From: an uncultured Muribaculaceae bacterium
Lineage (GTDB): Bacteria > Bacteroidota > Bacteroidia > Bacteroidales > Muribaculaceae
DNA: 64,000 nt
NCBI GenBank assembly: GCA_910584545.1
Contig: CAJUBC010000004.1
Span: forward strand, 1 to 64,000
Direction: 5' to 3'
Shown here: positions 24,721 to 34,258 of the stretch, piece after piece
How the letters are laid out: every line of letters starts with the position of its first letter
Numbering within the stretch: the first letter of the stretch is position 1
The notes under the pieces: generated by a model
Databases searched by the model: none
What the model was told of the DNA's origin: nothing
Seen by the model: only the letters and a program-made list of their open reading frames with translations
Position numbers and translations under genes: made by a program

Positions 24721-25761
24721 ATGATGAAAGAAGCAAAGGCCGGCAAACTGAACGGCATTTTTCTGATGGCGCTTTTCGCCTGCGCGTCATTCTACATAGG
24801 CGAATGGAATTTCTTCCGTGAGATTTCCTTCTCACCGATGATCATCGGCATCATCCTCGGCATGATTTACGCCAATACCCTGAGAATGAACCTACCGGCC
24901 ACATGGACGCCGGGTATACAGTATTGCTCGAAACGGATTCTCCGCCTCGGCATCATCCTCTATGGATTCCGCCTCACGCTGCAGAACGTGGTGGAAGTCG
25001 GCACTGCCGCGATAGTGATTGACTCCTTAATAGTAACCGTCACCATACTGGGCGGTGTCTGGATAGGGAAAATGCTGAAAATGGACCGCGACACCGCACT
25101 TCTGACCTCTATCGGCTCCGGCATATGCGGAGCTGCGGCAGTGCTCGGGGCCGAGGCCACGATGCGGACAAAACCCTACAAGACGGCTGTAGCCGTGGCT
25201 ACGGTGGTTATATTCGGAACTCTCTCGATGTTCCTTTACCCCATCGCCTACCGCGCCGGAATCCTTGAACTCACCCCGGAACAGATGGGTATCTTCTCAG
25301 GATCGACTCTGCATGAGGTGGCCCATGCCGTAGGCGCCGGCAACGCCATGGGCGGCGAGATCGCCGACATCTCCATCATCGTCAAGATGATCCGCGTGAT
25401 GCTGCTGGTTCCTGTCCTGCTGATTCTCGGCTGGTGGATAGCGGCCCGCGCCAAGAATAACACCTCTGTCGAGGGCGACGGCAAGAAGGGCAAAGTGGCA
25501 GTCCCCTGGTTCGCTGTAGGTTTCCTCGCCGTCATCGGCTTCAATTCGCTCGATCTGCTCCCCGCCGTCGCGGTCGAATGGATCAACCAGTTCGACACTT
25601 TCCTGCTCACCATGGCCATGGCCGCCCTTGGTGCAGAGACAAGGTTCGACAAATTCAAGAAAGCGGGCGCAAAGCCCTTCATCCTCGCCGGCATCCTCTA
25701 CGTATGGCTGCTGCTCGGAGGCTATCTGCTTGCCCGCTACATGACCCCCCTTTTCGGCTAA
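24721..25761 (+). CDS. YeiH/UPF0324-family putative sulfate exporter
   Basis: A 346-aa membrane protein with around ten hydrophobic segments. Family features are ILRLGIILYGFRLTLQNV, TSIGSGICGAAAVLGAEATMR and STLHEVAHAVGAGNAMGGEIADISIIVKMIRVMLLVPVLLIL, which match Cons_hypoth698/YeiH. Members are annotated as sulfate or sulfite exporters, but the substrate is not well proven. It is divergent from purT with overlapping promoters. The gene after it (GH13) starts 41 bases downstream on the same strand and may be co-transcribed. Confidence 0.85.
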   Translation: MMKEAKAGKLNGIFLMALFACASFYIGEWNFFREISFSPMIIGIILGMIYANTLRMNLPATWTPGIQYCSKRILRLGIILYGFRLTLQNVVEVGTAAIVIDSLIVTVTILGGVWIGKMLKMDRDTALLTSIGSGICGAAAVLGAEATMRTKPYKTAVAVATVVIFGTLSMFLYPIAYRAGILELTPEQMGIFSGSTLHEVAHAVGAGNAMGGEIADISIIVKMIRVMLLVPVLLILGWWIAARAKNNTSVEGDGKKGKVAVPWFAVGFLAVIGFNSLDLLPAVAVEWINQFDTFLLTMAMAALGAETRFDKFKKAGAKPFILAGILYVWLLLGGYLLARYMTPLFG

Positions 25762-25778
25762 GACAAATTTTTTGAATC

Positions 25779-25797
25779 AATTCAACCTTCAAAATTA
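25779..25797 (-). repeat. TTTTGAA heptad element, copy A
   Basis: On the minus strand this reads TAATTTTGAAGGTTGAATT, two TTGAA-type 7-base units. The same TAATTTTGAA start and GGTTGAATT unit recur at 36777-36815 and a longer version at 55237-55304. It sits directly before the GH13 gene. Confidence 0.5.
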
Positions 25798-25802
25798 TAT
25801 TC

Positions 25803-27236
25803 ATGAAGTCTCTTCTACCTGTCCTCGGTCTGACGGGGGCGCTAATGATTTCCGCATGCAGCGGAAAAGGAAACGTCAGCAAGGAAACATCGGTGGAACG
25901 CGATTCCACATCAACATCGGTGAAGCACCCGGAATGGAGCCGCAACGCGGTGATCTATGAGGTGAATCTCCGTCAGTACACGGACTCCGGTTCGGTCAGC
26001 GCCTTCGCGCAGCATCTACCCCGGCTCAAGGAGCTCGGCGTGGACATCCTCTGGATGATGCCGGTGCATCCCATCAGCAAGAAAGACCGCAAGGGCACGC
26101 TCGGCAGCTATTACGCGGTGGCCGACTATACCGCGCTTAACCCGGAGTTCGGAACACTCGACCAGTTCAAGGATATGGTCAGGAAAGCCCACGCGCAGGG
26201 CATGAAAGTGATCCTCGACTGGGTGCCGAACCATTCCGGACGTGACAACAAATGGATCACGGAGCATCCGGACTGGTATAAGAAAGATTCTCTCGGCAAC
26301 ATGGTCGGTCTCTACGACTGGACTGACGTATACGTGTTCGACTATTCCAATCCCGAAATGCGCAAGGGGATGATCGACGCGATGAAGTTCTGGCTCACTG
26401 AAGTGGATGTCGACGGCTTCCGATGCGATGTCGCCGGCGAGGTGCCCACCGATTTCTGGGACGAGGCACGTCCTGAGCTTGAGAACGCCAAACCGGGCAT
26501 CTTCATGCTCGCGGAGGCCAGCAAACCGGAACTGCAGAAGAATGGCTTCGACATGGGCTACAACTGGCCGATGAAAGACCTCTTCAGCGAGATCGCCGCC
26601 ACCTCCGGCCAGTATACATTCAAGGGAGCCGACGGCAAGGTTAGGGAGTTCCCCGAGAAACATGCCACCGATATCTTCGCGCTGCTCGACAGTCAGGCAA
26701 AGGAGTATCCGAAGGACACATATATGATGAACATGGTCACCAACCATGACCTCAACTCATGGGAAGGCACGGAATTCGAACGCCTCGGCAATCTTACGGA
26801 CGCGTTCGCGGTGCTCTCCTACACGCTTCCCGGTATGCCGCTGATCTATACCGGTCAGGAGACCGGCATGAACCGCGCCCTGAAGTTCTTCGATAAGGAC
26901 AAGGCTCCGCTCTGGGAACCGCGCAACGAATACTTCACTTTCTACAAGAGGCTCAACAACCTCAAGCATGGCCAGGAGGCACTTGCCGCCGGACTGGAAG
27001 GAGGAGAGGTTGAGCGGATAGAGGCCGGGAGCAAGGATGTCATCGCCTTCTCCCGCAAGAAGAACGCCTCGAGGGTGATCACCATCGCCAACCTCGGCGC
27101 GAGCGAGGCCACACCGGACTTCGGCAGCAACGCTCCGGATGTGAAAGATATGAGGGATTATTTCACCGGCAGAGATGCACAACTTCCAACCACGCTTGCT
27201 CCCGGGCAATACGTGGTGTTGGTCAGTAAGAGCTGA
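25803..27236 (+). CDS. GH13 alpha-amylase-family lipoprotein
   Basis: A 477-aa surface or periplasmic lipoprotein with lipobox Cys19 (LMISAC). The GH13 barrel shows conserved regions in order: LDWVPNHSG (I, residues 138-146), DGFRCDVAG with nucleophile Asp209 (II), IFMLAEAS with acid/base Glu238 (III) and VTNHDLNSW with Asp316 (IV). It acts on alpha-glucans such as maltodextrin; exact linkage specificity is not readable. No susC/susD pair adjoins it, so it is not in a classic polysaccharide utilisation locus. No terminator hairpin is evident before the tRNA promoter. Confidence 0.9.
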   Translation: MKSLLPVLGLTGALMISACSGKGNVSKETSVERDSTSTSVKHPEWSRNAVIYEVNLRQYTDSGSVSAFAQHLPRLKELGVDILWMMPVHPISKKDRKGTLGSYYAVADYTALNPEFGTLDQFKDMVRKAHAQGMKVILDWVPNHSGRDNKWITEHPDWYKKDSLGNMVGLYDWTDVYVFDYSNPEMRKGMIDAMKFWLTEVDVDGFRCDVAGEVPTDFWDEARPELENAKPGIFMLAEASKPELQKNGFDMGYNWPMKDLFSEIAATSGQYTFKGADGKVREFPEKHATDIFALLDSQAKEYPKDTYMMNMVTNHDLNSWEGTEFERLGNLTDAFAVLSYTLPGMPLIYTGQETGMNRALKFFDKDKAPLWEPRNEYFTFYKRLNNLKHGQEALAAGLEGGEVERIEAGSKDVIAFSRKKNASRVITIANLGASEATPDFGSNAPDVKDMRDYFTGRDAQLPTTLAPGQYVVLVSKS

Positions 27237-27347
27237 TAAAACACTTTTACTTAGACACAAACGCGAAATAATACATTCATCGAACAAAAGGCGATAACCC
27301 GAAGCTGAATAAAAAAGTCAAAACGTAAAAAAATATTTGCGAAAATA

Positions 27348-27379
27348 TTTGCAGAAACCGAAAAAAGGCATTAACTTTG
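27348..27379 (+). promoter_or_regulatory. Promoter of tRNA-Pro
   Basis: TTTG at 27348-27351 and TAACTTTG at 27372-27379 with 20 bases between. The following leader begins with the same 16-base stretch (GCACYCGCAATCGGGAA) found after the tRNA-Asp promoter. Confidence 0.75.
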
Positions 27380-27424
27380 CACCCGCAATCGGGAACGAAG
27401 CAATCGTGAACGAAAGCAACTCTT

Positions 27425-27499
27425 CGGGGTGTAGCTCAGTAGGTTTAGAGTACGCGTCTGGGGGGCGTGAGGTCGCAAGTTCGAATCTTGTCACCCCGA
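27425..27499 (+). tRNA. tRNA-Pro (anticodon GGG)
   Basis: The 75-base cloverleaf has acceptor CGGGGTG/CACCCCG, D stem GCTC/GAGT and T arm GCAAG-TTCGAAT-CTTGT. The anticodon arm CGCGT-CTGGGGG-GCGTG places T33 before GGG. C1:G72 with A73 is the usual proline identity pair. CCA is not encoded. The alternative register giving TGG would lack U33 and has a mismatch in the stem, so GGG is preferred. Confidence 0.9.
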
Positions 27500-27510
27500 C
27501 TGAGAGTTTC

Positions 27511-27543
27511 AAGAGCGTCAGGAGACTGACGCTCTTATTTTTT
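27511..27543 (+). terminator. Terminator of tRNA-Pro
   Basis: A perfect 11-bp stem AAGAGCGTCAG (27511-27521) with CTGACGCTCTT (27526-27536) and a GAGA loop, followed by ATTTTTT. It also lies just after the convergent regulator gene's stop. Confidence 0.9.
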
Positions 27544-27558
27544 ATATCCTTCTGAAAG

Positions 27559-28845
27559 TCAGAAGTTGGCGAAGAAGTCGGGCCACTTCACGTCGGGGCC
27601 GAGAGCGAATTTGGCGCGCAGACGCTGCCGATGCTTCTTGACGGATTCCGGCCGGATGTTCAGGAGCTGCGCTATGTGTTTCGTCTCAAGTTCCATGTCA
27701 AGAAGGCAACACAGGCGAATATCTCCCGGTGTCAGCTGCGGGTACTTCTGCTTGAGTTTGTCGATGAATCCAGGCCTCATGTCGGTGAATATGGCTGCGA
27801 ACCGTTCCCAGTTGTCATCGCCCGTAAGCTGCAGCCGCAACTTACGTCTCAAGGCCTCCGGATCGGCGGAAACACTGCTGCCGCGCATTTTGTCGAGGTC
27901 TTTCAGCAAGGAATTGATGGCTCGCTCCTTCTCCGCGCTTTTCATGTGCTCGACAGTGAGGCGGCGCTTGGTGATCTCGAGATCATTCAGCAGCCGCTCG
28001 TCTTTCTTCTTACGCCGTTTTCTAAGCATCAACGCCACCGCCATACCTGATGGAATCAGAATCAGCGCGGCGATACCGGCCATGACCGCATATCTCTTCC
28101 GCTCCCTTCTCTCATGATTCTCCCTATATTCGCGGAATTCTCCGATTCTGCGGTCAGCATTCATACGCGCCATCTTCAACGCCCGGTCGTACGCTTCCGC
28201 GCTTTTTCGGGCGATTGCCATCCTGTCCTCCATAAACGCGGCCGAATCCTTAGCGCCGATTCGATTATAATAAGGAATCAGGGCCTTGTATGATTCCATA
28301 TCGACCGGATCATCGTTATCCCCTATTCTTCCATAAATGAGTCCGGCATATTTACGCGCCGTAGCAATGTCGCCGTCCCGCAGCGAATGGCCAAGACGCT
28401 GGATATAATATACCCGTTCCGCGTTATGCTCTATGTCGAGCACATCCATATACTTTGCCGCAGTGTCGAGATCAGTCTCCGAACCGCGAAGACGGTAGAG
28501 GTCCGAGTAGACCATTACTCCGAGAGTGGGAGCGAGCTTCATAAGCTCTTTCTCATTACGGAGGCTGTCAAGGCGGGAGAGATATGTTCCCTTGTCAATA
28601 TTGTCCCGTTCGAGCCTGACGATATTGCTACGTATGATTCCCTTCAACGACTGAAGGCTGTCGGGGACATACCGCAGGATCTCGTGCATGTATTCCACCT
28701 GTGTCGCCTCGTCCCACACGAGTCCGAAAGAAAGGTCGAGTTCATAAAGCGTCTCCACTATGCTCATGCTGTCGCGGGCATCGATGAAATCAGGAAGAAT
28801 CCCGAACAGAGTATTGGTTTTCGTCTCCAGATTCTCCTCCGCCAT
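27559..28845 (-). CDS. Membrane-bound TPR regulator with LuxR-type HTH (C-terminal part of a split gene)
   Basis: A 428-aa protein. Residues 1-230 are helical repeats (TPR-like). A membrane helix follows (RYAVMAGIAALILIPSGMAVALML, about 247-270), then basic RKRRKKK, a coiled coil (TKRRLTVEHMKSAEKERAINSLLKDLDKM), and a LuxR-type helix-turn-helix at the C-terminus (LTPGDIRLCCLLDMELETKHIAQLLNIRPESVKKHRQRLRAKF). This layout matches the one-component TPR-TM-HTH regulators of Bacteroidales, whose sensory half lies in the periplasm. Those proteins normally begin with a signal or lipoprotein segment, which here is in the upstream ORF in the same frame, separated only by TAA-TCG-GCC. It may therefore be a fragment or a translationally coupled subunit. 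Confidence 0.7.
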   Translation of the reverse strand: MAEENLETKTNTLFGILPDFIDARDSMSIVETLYELDLSFGLVWDEATQVEYMHEILRYVPDSLQSLKGIIRSNIVRLERDNIDKGTYLSRLDSLRNEKELMKLAPTLGVMVYSDLYRLRGSETDLDTAAKYMDVLDIEHNAERVYYIQRLGHSLRDGDIATARKYAGLIYGRIGDNDDPVDMESYKALIPYYNRIGAKDSAAFMEDRMAIARKSAEAYDRALKMARMNADRRIGEFREYRENHERRERKRYAVMAGIAALILIPSGMAVALMLRKRRKKKDERLLNDLEITKRRLTVEHMKSAEKERAINSLLKDLDKMRGSSVSADPEALRRKLRLQLTGDDNWERFAAIFTDMRPGFIDKLKQKYPQLTPGDIRLCCLLDMELETKHIAQLLNIRPESVKKHRQRLRAKFALGPDVKWPDFFANF

Positions 28846-28851
28846 GGCCGA

Positions 28852-29262
28852 TTAGAGCTTCATGCGTGCACTCAGATAACGATAGTCGCGGCTCCGGGGC
28901 GATGCCAGCAACGATGTAAGAGTTGAAACCGAATCCCCGGGATGCGAAGCCAAAGCCGTAGAGTCTTCATATTGGCCGAGACGGGCCTGCATAAACGCTT
29001 TCGCAGCCATCATCGGCCACGACTTCCTGCCGACAGTCGCGGAGTCCAGGGCATGAGCCAATCCCGACAGCTGCCTTTCCTGAAAATATCGGGATGTCTC
29101 GATGCGGTACGCTCTGTCGAGGAGGGAGTCCACGGTGCGGTCGCCGGTGTTCCACGGCATGGAGCTTCCAGGATGAGGGGAACCGCATCCTGAAATAAGG
29201 CACAGACATGCAAAAGCGAGCATGAGTGCTATAGCTGATTTATAACCGTTATTTAACGACAT
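28852..29262 (-). CDS. Lipoprotein head of the split regulator
   Basis: A 136-aa lipoprotein from ATG 29262: signal AIALMLAFACLCLISGC, then helical sequence (TVDSLLDRAYRIETSRYFQERQLSGLAHALDSATVGRKSWPMM AAKAFMQARLGQYEDS) resembling the first TPR units of the downstream protein. The start at 29262 rather than the more distal in-frame codon fits the promoter at 29279-29309. It ends in a TAA that is in frame with the next gene, two codons ahead of its ATG. Either a nonsense mutation broke a single ~567-codon gene (CAA to TAA is one step), or the two parts work as a pair. Confidence 0.6.
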   Translation of the reverse strand: MSLNNGYKSAIALMLAFACLCLISGCGSPHPGSSMPWNTGDRTVDSLLDRAYRIETSRYFQERQLSGLAHALDSATVGRKSWPMMAAKAFMQARLGQYEDSTALASHPGDSVSTLTSLLASPRSRDYRYLSARMKL

Positions 29263-29278
29263 CGTATGCAAAATTACT

Positions 29279-29309
29279 TGATTTTGGCCATTTTTCAAAA
29301 CTTTTGATA
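29279..29309 (-). promoter_or_regulatory. Promoter of the split regulator
   Basis: On the minus strand TTTG (CAAA at 29306-29309) and TAATTTTG (CAAAATTA at 29279-29286) are 19 bases apart. Transcription near 29272 leaves a leader of about 10 bases to the ATG at 29262. Confidence 0.65.
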
Positions 29310-29452
29310 GCTTGTCCCCCTAATTTACCCCCTGAAGTGTCACCATACTTTCGATTTTTGCAGTAAATTTACGCAGATTTTTTTGGCATGTCATAGCAAC
29401 GACATGCCGGAATTGAAAAACCCACATATTGTTTTACATAAAAGGAAAGCTT

Positions 29453-32400
29453 ATGAGAAGACTTTTCAGAACCATCATTCCGGCCACGCTGCTGCTGGCG
29501 GCGACTGTCGGAATCTCAGCCCAGACCGACAGGAAGAATGTAGTCGGAGGAAAATCCTCGGCTGAACAACTGGCCGAGACAAGGACGCAGAACCAAGTCC
29601 GACCAAGGGTAAAAACCGGGACCGGTTCGTCACTATCGACAGTGCGCATGACGGATGTGACCTCTCCGGCGGGGCGCGGAACCGTCCGGGGCCGTCAGAA
29701 TGCCCCCATCGAGTATGTGGCCGACATAAAGGGGATGGTGTTCGGCACACCCTCCGCAGTACTCAACACCATTTCGGCAGACGGCACACTGACTCCGATC
29801 CCCACAGCGAGCCTGTCGGCAAACATGGCTGTACCAGGTGGCGGTTGCGGCTCTTACGACACATATTATACTGTGATTTCATACAGCTATCCCGGGCAGA
29901 ACATATTCTACGCTTTCGCATACGATCCTGAGACGTGGATGATGAAGGCCGGTTGGCCCCAGATGCTTACCCGAAGATTCATGGCAACCGACATGACCTG
30001 GAACCCCGCGGACGACAGAATCTACGGCTGTTTCTCCAATGACAACGGCGACGGATATGAATTCGGAACCGTCGATTTCACCGAAGGGGAACGGTCCGTG
30101 ATCAGCCAGCTTCCCGCACCGTGGAACGCCATCGCCGCATCGAAAGACGGCACAATATATGCCATCGACATGCAGGGGACACTCTTCACCGTCGACAAGA
30201 ACAACGGCGAAGCAACAGAAGTAGGTTCCACCGGCTACACGCCGGTCAACGTATCATCGGCGACTTTCGACCACAAGACCGGAAAACTCTACTGGACCGT
30301 ATCGACCGATACCGAAGGATTCCTGTGCGAGGTTGACCCCGCCACGGGTGCGGCTGAGAAAATAGCCGACTTCCCGCAGGGTGAGGAGATTTACAGCCTC
30401 TGGGTGAATCCTCCGGCAGCCGAAGACCGCGCTCCGGCAGCGCCCACAAACCTCTCGCTTGATTTCGACAAGGGGAACTTAACAGGTTCGCTTCTCTTTG
30501 ATGCCCCCGCCACCCTTTTCCGTGGTGAGGAAGGAGAAGGAGAGATGGATTACCGCGTGATGTATGCCGGAGAGACTCTGGCGAGCGGCAAGACAACCTA
30601 CGGTGCGACAGGAGTCCGCACACCTGAATTATCGGTGCAGGCTCCGGGACGGTATAAGTTCACGCTTATCTGTTCGAACTCCGAGGGAGACAGCCCAAAG
30701 GCTGACATCGAGCAGTTTATCGGCGCAGACGCTCCGGCTGGAGTGACCGGAGCCAAGGCGGAATACGCCGGCGGTGTCTTCACAGTGACCTGGACCGCTC
30801 CTGCGATGAGCGCCAACGGAGGCTACATCGATCCATCCGAGATCCTTTATACGGTGACTCGTCTTCCCGACAACCATGTCGTGGCCGAGGGAATCAAGGA
30901 AACCTCGATCACCGACGAAGTGGCGGAGCCTGAATCGTACGTGAAATACAAATACGCCATCCAGGCCGAATATGACGGCTACAAATCAATGATCGTCAAC
31001 ACCAACGGCGTGGGTCTCGGCAACATCCTCCCGCCCTACTCCGACGACTTCTCCGATGTCTCGTTCACTGAAAGCTACACCATCATCGACGGCAACGGCG
31101 ACGGTCGCTCGTGGGCTGCGTTCGTAGGAATGGCGCAGGGAATGGGGCCGGCCTGGGGTTCGGAGGATTCACACGCCGATGAGTGGCTCATCACTCCGGC
31201 CATCAAGCTCGAGGGTGGCAAATTCTACAAATTCAGCATCAAGGCCGCAACAATGGGGTCGGTTTCGACGGAATCGTTCGAAGTAGCCGTGGGCAACGCC
31301 CCGACAGCCGAGGCCATGACCGACGTATTCCTTAAGGCAGACTCCGTGCAGACCGCAAGTTTCATGGTGACCGTACCTTACGAGGAATATTTCACAGTCA
31401 GGGAAGATGGCGTCTACTATGTCGGCATCCATCACAACACAGCGGAAGGCGCTTACTTCCTGCTGCTCGACGACCTGTCTATTTCCGAACCGATCGACGG
31501 CATGTCGCCGGAGGCCGTTTCCGACCTGACGGTAACACCCTGGGCCGACGGCGTGAAGAAAGTTACCATAGCCTTCACGGCTCCCGCCACCGACCTGACC
31601 GGAGAACCGCTTCCGTTCCTTGACAGGATCGAGATTCTGATGGACGGTGCCCCTCTCCACACCGTAAGCGAGATAGCTCCGGGTGAGGCGGTGAGCCTTG
31701 ACATCGACATACCGGCGAGCGGTCTACATAAATTCACGGTAACAGCCTTCAACGGATCGACCGAAGGCCGTCCGGTAGAGACAGAGGTGCACGTGGGCCT
31801 CAATGTTCCGGCAGCACCTGCCTCGGCCGATGCATCCTGCGACTATTCCACCGGCGAAATGACGCTGAAATGGAGCAAGGTCACTAAAGACATCGACGGC
31901 AAGGAAATCCCCGGGGATGAGATCTCCTATCTTATAGTCCGTCTCGAAGGCTCGGAGCAGACCTTGGTGGCCAACGACGTACGCGCCACGGAATATAAGT
32001 ACCGTCCGTTGAAGAACAGCGACGACCAGGAATTCTTCCAGTATGCGGTCTTCGCCAAGGCCGAGGCGGGATACTCCACCGGTTCCGTCACCCAGATGGT
32101 GGCCGCCGGCCGTCCCGACTCTCTCCCCTGGAAGGAATCGTTTGCCGACGGCAAGCTTGACCATCAGATGGCGGCGCATCCGCTCGATGACACAGCCGGA
32201 GGATGGCAGACATTCAGCGACCAGAGTTTCTCGATGGGCGTGAAGAGCTATGACTCCGACAACGGTATGCTCGGCATGTACGGCCCGGCGATCGGTGACG
32301 CGGCACGCATCTTCACCGGACGTATCGACATGACCGAACTCGAGCATCCCTCGCTTTCCTTCTACACCTTCAACCTGCAAAACAGCAACGGCGTACTCGA

Positions 32401-34003
32401 CACCAATGAGCTGACCATCCTCGCCGACGAGCATGACGGCCAGGGATTCAAGAAAGTCAAGACTCTGGTCATCAATGATGTCGCCGGAGGAGTCCGCGGC
32501 TGGACCAAAGTGGTTGTCGACCTCACCTCCTGCGCAGGCAAGACCGTAAGCCTCGCTATGGATGCGGTGACCAAATCGTACCTCTATACCATAGTCGATC
32601 TGCTCGAGATCATGGACCGCAAGGATTCCGACCTTTCCGTCACGCTGAGCGCCGCACCCAACACCGCAGAGCCCGACAAGGAGTTCTCGGTCGCTGTGGA
32701 TGTCGAGAATGCCGGACGTCTCGACGCAACGGAATATTCTGTAAAGCTCACCCGCAACGGTGAGGTTGTCGCCACACAGGAAGGCATTCCCCTCAAGGCC
32801 GGAGAAATCAATCAGGTTCTTTTCAACGAAACCCTCAACTCTTCGAACGACGACTTGAACACATATCGCGCCGAGGTCGTGCTTGCCGGTGACGAAAACT
32901 CGGCCAACAATACGACAGATGAATTCAAGATAAGGCTGCGCCGCATGGAGTTCCCCGGTGTCCGCGAAGAGACAGGCAATGTCACGCTCAACTGGACAGA
33001 ACCAGAACAGATGTCTAACGCCGACGAGGCGTACACCGAAGGATTCGAATCAGCCGAGACCGCAGACTTCTTCCCGACTGAATTCGGCACATGGTCTTTC
33101 CTTGATGTCGACAAGGGATATATCGGAGGAATCCGCGGTATGGAACTTCCCGGAATCCAGACAGGTTCGCAGCAGAGTTTCCGGGTGATCGACACTCAGC
33201 ATCCTGTAATCAAGGATTCGAGTTATGCCAATTCGTATAAGGCCAGGGGCGGCACCAAGTACCTTGCCCAGATGTACACGCTCAACATCAAGGCGGACAC
33301 CCCGATACCCTGCGATGACTGGATCATATCCCCGATGCTCAACGAGAAGAAGCAGACGGTTGAGTTCTATGCACGAAGCTACGGCGACGGCTCCACAAGC
33401 GAGCGGTTCCAGTTCCTGAGTTCTTCGACAGGCACTGCCACCGATGATTTCACCCGCATCAAGACCGAGACCAACGTACCGCTGGAATGGACCAGATATT
33501 CCTTCGAGGTTCCGGAAGGCAGCAGGTATTTCGCAATCCGCTGCACCTCAATCGCAGGATTCATGTTCTTCGTGGATGACGTGACTTATATTCCTGCCAA
33601 CGGATCGAATGTAAAACTGGAAGGATACAATGTGTATGTCGACGGCAAGCGCGTCACAGACAGTCCTGTCTCGACTCTGGAATATAAGGTCACAGCATCT
33701 GACGCATCCAAGGATGACACCACCCGTTACAGCGTGAGCGCGGTATACAACCGTGGCGAATCACGTGCCGAACATGCGTATGCAGACGGCAGCGATATGG
33801 ATGATCTGACAGACGGCGTACGTATCGAAGCCGGCAACGGCTGCATCGACATCTATGCCGAGGGCATTGAAGTAACGGTATGGAGCGCCGACGGCCTCCG
33901 CATCTGGTCCGGCGAGGTTTCGGGCGCGGAGAAAGCATCTGTCAATGCAGGCATCTACGTAGTCCGCTACGGCACGAAAGCCGTCAAGCTGATCGTAAGA
34001 TAA
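29453..34003 (+). CDS. Large secreted multi-domain protein with fibronectin-III-like and choice-of-anchor-J modules
   Basis: A 1516-aa exported protein: signal peptide (LFRTIIPATLLLAATVGISAQ), then a beta-propeller-like segment (residues 70-330; ISKDGTIYAI-style repeats around TFDHKTGKLYWTVSTDTEG). Several fibronectin type III-like modules follow (APAAPTNLSLDFD, GVTGAKAEYAGGVFTVTWTAP, PAAPASADASCDYSTGEMTLKWSKV). Lectin-like 'choice-of-anchor J' domains are marked by SDDFSDVSFTESYTIIDGNGDGRSW, DEWLITPAIKLEGGKFYKFSIKA and DDWIISPMLNEKKQTVEFYARSYG. The end (EVTVWSADGLRIWSGEVSGAEKASVNAGIYVVRYGTKAVKLIVR) is a sorting-type domain typical of type IX cargo. It is probably a cell-surface or secreted adhesin or binding protein; no catalytic motif is seen. 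It stands alone with a terminator after it. Confidence 0.75.
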   Translation: MRRLFRTIIPATLLLAATVGISAQTDRKNVVGGKSSAEQLAETRTQNQVRPRVKTGTGSSLSTVRMTDVTSPAGRGTVRGRQNAPIEYVADIKGMVFGTPSAVLNTISADGTLTPIPTASLSANMAVPGGGCGSYDTYYTVISYSYPGQNIFYAFAYDPETWMMKAGWPQMLTRRFMATDMTWNPADDRIYGCFSNDNGDGYEFGTVDFTEGERSVISQLPAPWNAIAASKDGTIYAIDMQGTLFTVDKNNGEATEVGSTGYTPVNVSSATFDHKTGKLYWTVSTDTEGFLCEVDPATGAAEKIADFPQGEEIYSLWVNPPAAEDRAPAAPTNLSLDFDKGNLTGSLLFDAPATLFRGEEGEGEMDYRVMYAGETLASGKTTYGATGVRTPELSVQAPGRYKFTLICSNSEGDSPKADIEQFIGADAPAGVTGAKAEYAGGVFTVTWTAPAMSANGGYIDPSEILYTVTRLPDNHVVAEGIKETSITDEVAEPESYVKYKYAIQAEYDGYKSMIVNTNGVGLGNILPPYSDDFSDVSFTESYTIIDGNGDGRSWAAFVGMAQGMGPAWGSEDSHADEWLITPAIKLEGGKFYKFSIKAATMGSVSTESFEVAVGNAPTAEAMTDVFLKADSVQTASFMVTVPYEEYFTVREDGVYYVGIHHNTAEGAYFLLLDDLSISEPIDGMSPEAVSDLTVTPWADGVKKVTIAFTAPATDLTGEPLPFLDRIEILMDGAPLHTVSEIAPGEAVSLDIDIPASGLHKFTVTAFNGSTEGRPVETEVHVGLNVPAAPASADASCDYSTGEMTLKWSKVTKDIDGKEIPGDEISYLIVRLEGSEQTLVANDVRATEYKYRPLKNSDDQEFFQYAVFAKAEAGYSTGSVTQMVAAGRPDSLPWKESFADGKLDHQMAAHPLDDTAGGWQTFSDQSFSMGVKSYDSDNGMLGMYGPAIGDAARIFTGRIDMTELEHPSLSFYTFNLQNSNGVLDTNELTILADEHDGQGFKKVKTLVINDVAGGVRGWTKVVVDLTSCAGKTVSLAMDAVTKSYLYTIVDLLEIMDRKDSDLSVTLSAAPNTAEPDKEFSVAVDVENAGRLDATEYSVKLTRNGEVVATQEGIPLKAGEINQVLFNETLNSSNDDLNTYRAEVVLAGDENSANNTTDEFKIRLRRMEFPGVREETGNVTLNWTEPEQMSNADEAYTEGFESAETADFFPTEFGTWSFLDVDKGYIGGIRGMELPGIQTGSQQSFRVIDTQHPVIKDSSYANSYKARGGTKYLAQMYTLNIKADTPIPCDDWIISPMLNEKKQTVEFYARSYGDGSTSERFQFLSSSTGTATDDFTRIKTETNVPLEWTRYSFEVPEGSRYFAIRCTSIAGFMFFVDDVTYIPANGSNVKLEGYNVYVDGKRVTDSPVSTLEYKVTASDASKDDTTRYSVSAVYNRGESRAEHAYADGSDMDDLTDGVRIEAGNGCIDIYAEGIEVTVWSADGLRIWSGEVSGAEKASVNAGIYVVRYGTKAVKLIVR

Positions 34004-34024
34004 GACAACCGGCAACCAATCGAG

Positions 34025-34061
34025 TAGGAGATGAACACCAACCGCAGGTATTCATCTCCTA
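34025..34061 (+). terminator. Terminator of the large secreted protein gene
   Basis: A perfect 11-bp stem TAGGAGATGAA (34025-34035) with TTCATCTCCTA (34051-34061) around a 15-base loop, followed by TTCAATTGTTT. It lies 21 bases after the stop. The remaining 200 bases to the next convergent gene show no further feature. Confidence 0.65.
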
Positions 34062-34258
34062 TTCAATTGTTTACAGCAAACCATTCCTATACCGGCTCCC
34101 ATTATCGATCCACCCTTCCCTCACGCCAGAAAACAATCTGCGGAGCGGGGACACGATTCATCGCGTTTGCACAGATACAGGCATCACCTTGTCAGCATAG
34201 ACGTAGTGAACCGCGTCCATACCGACATCAACTTTTGAAACACATTCTGCAAATACCC

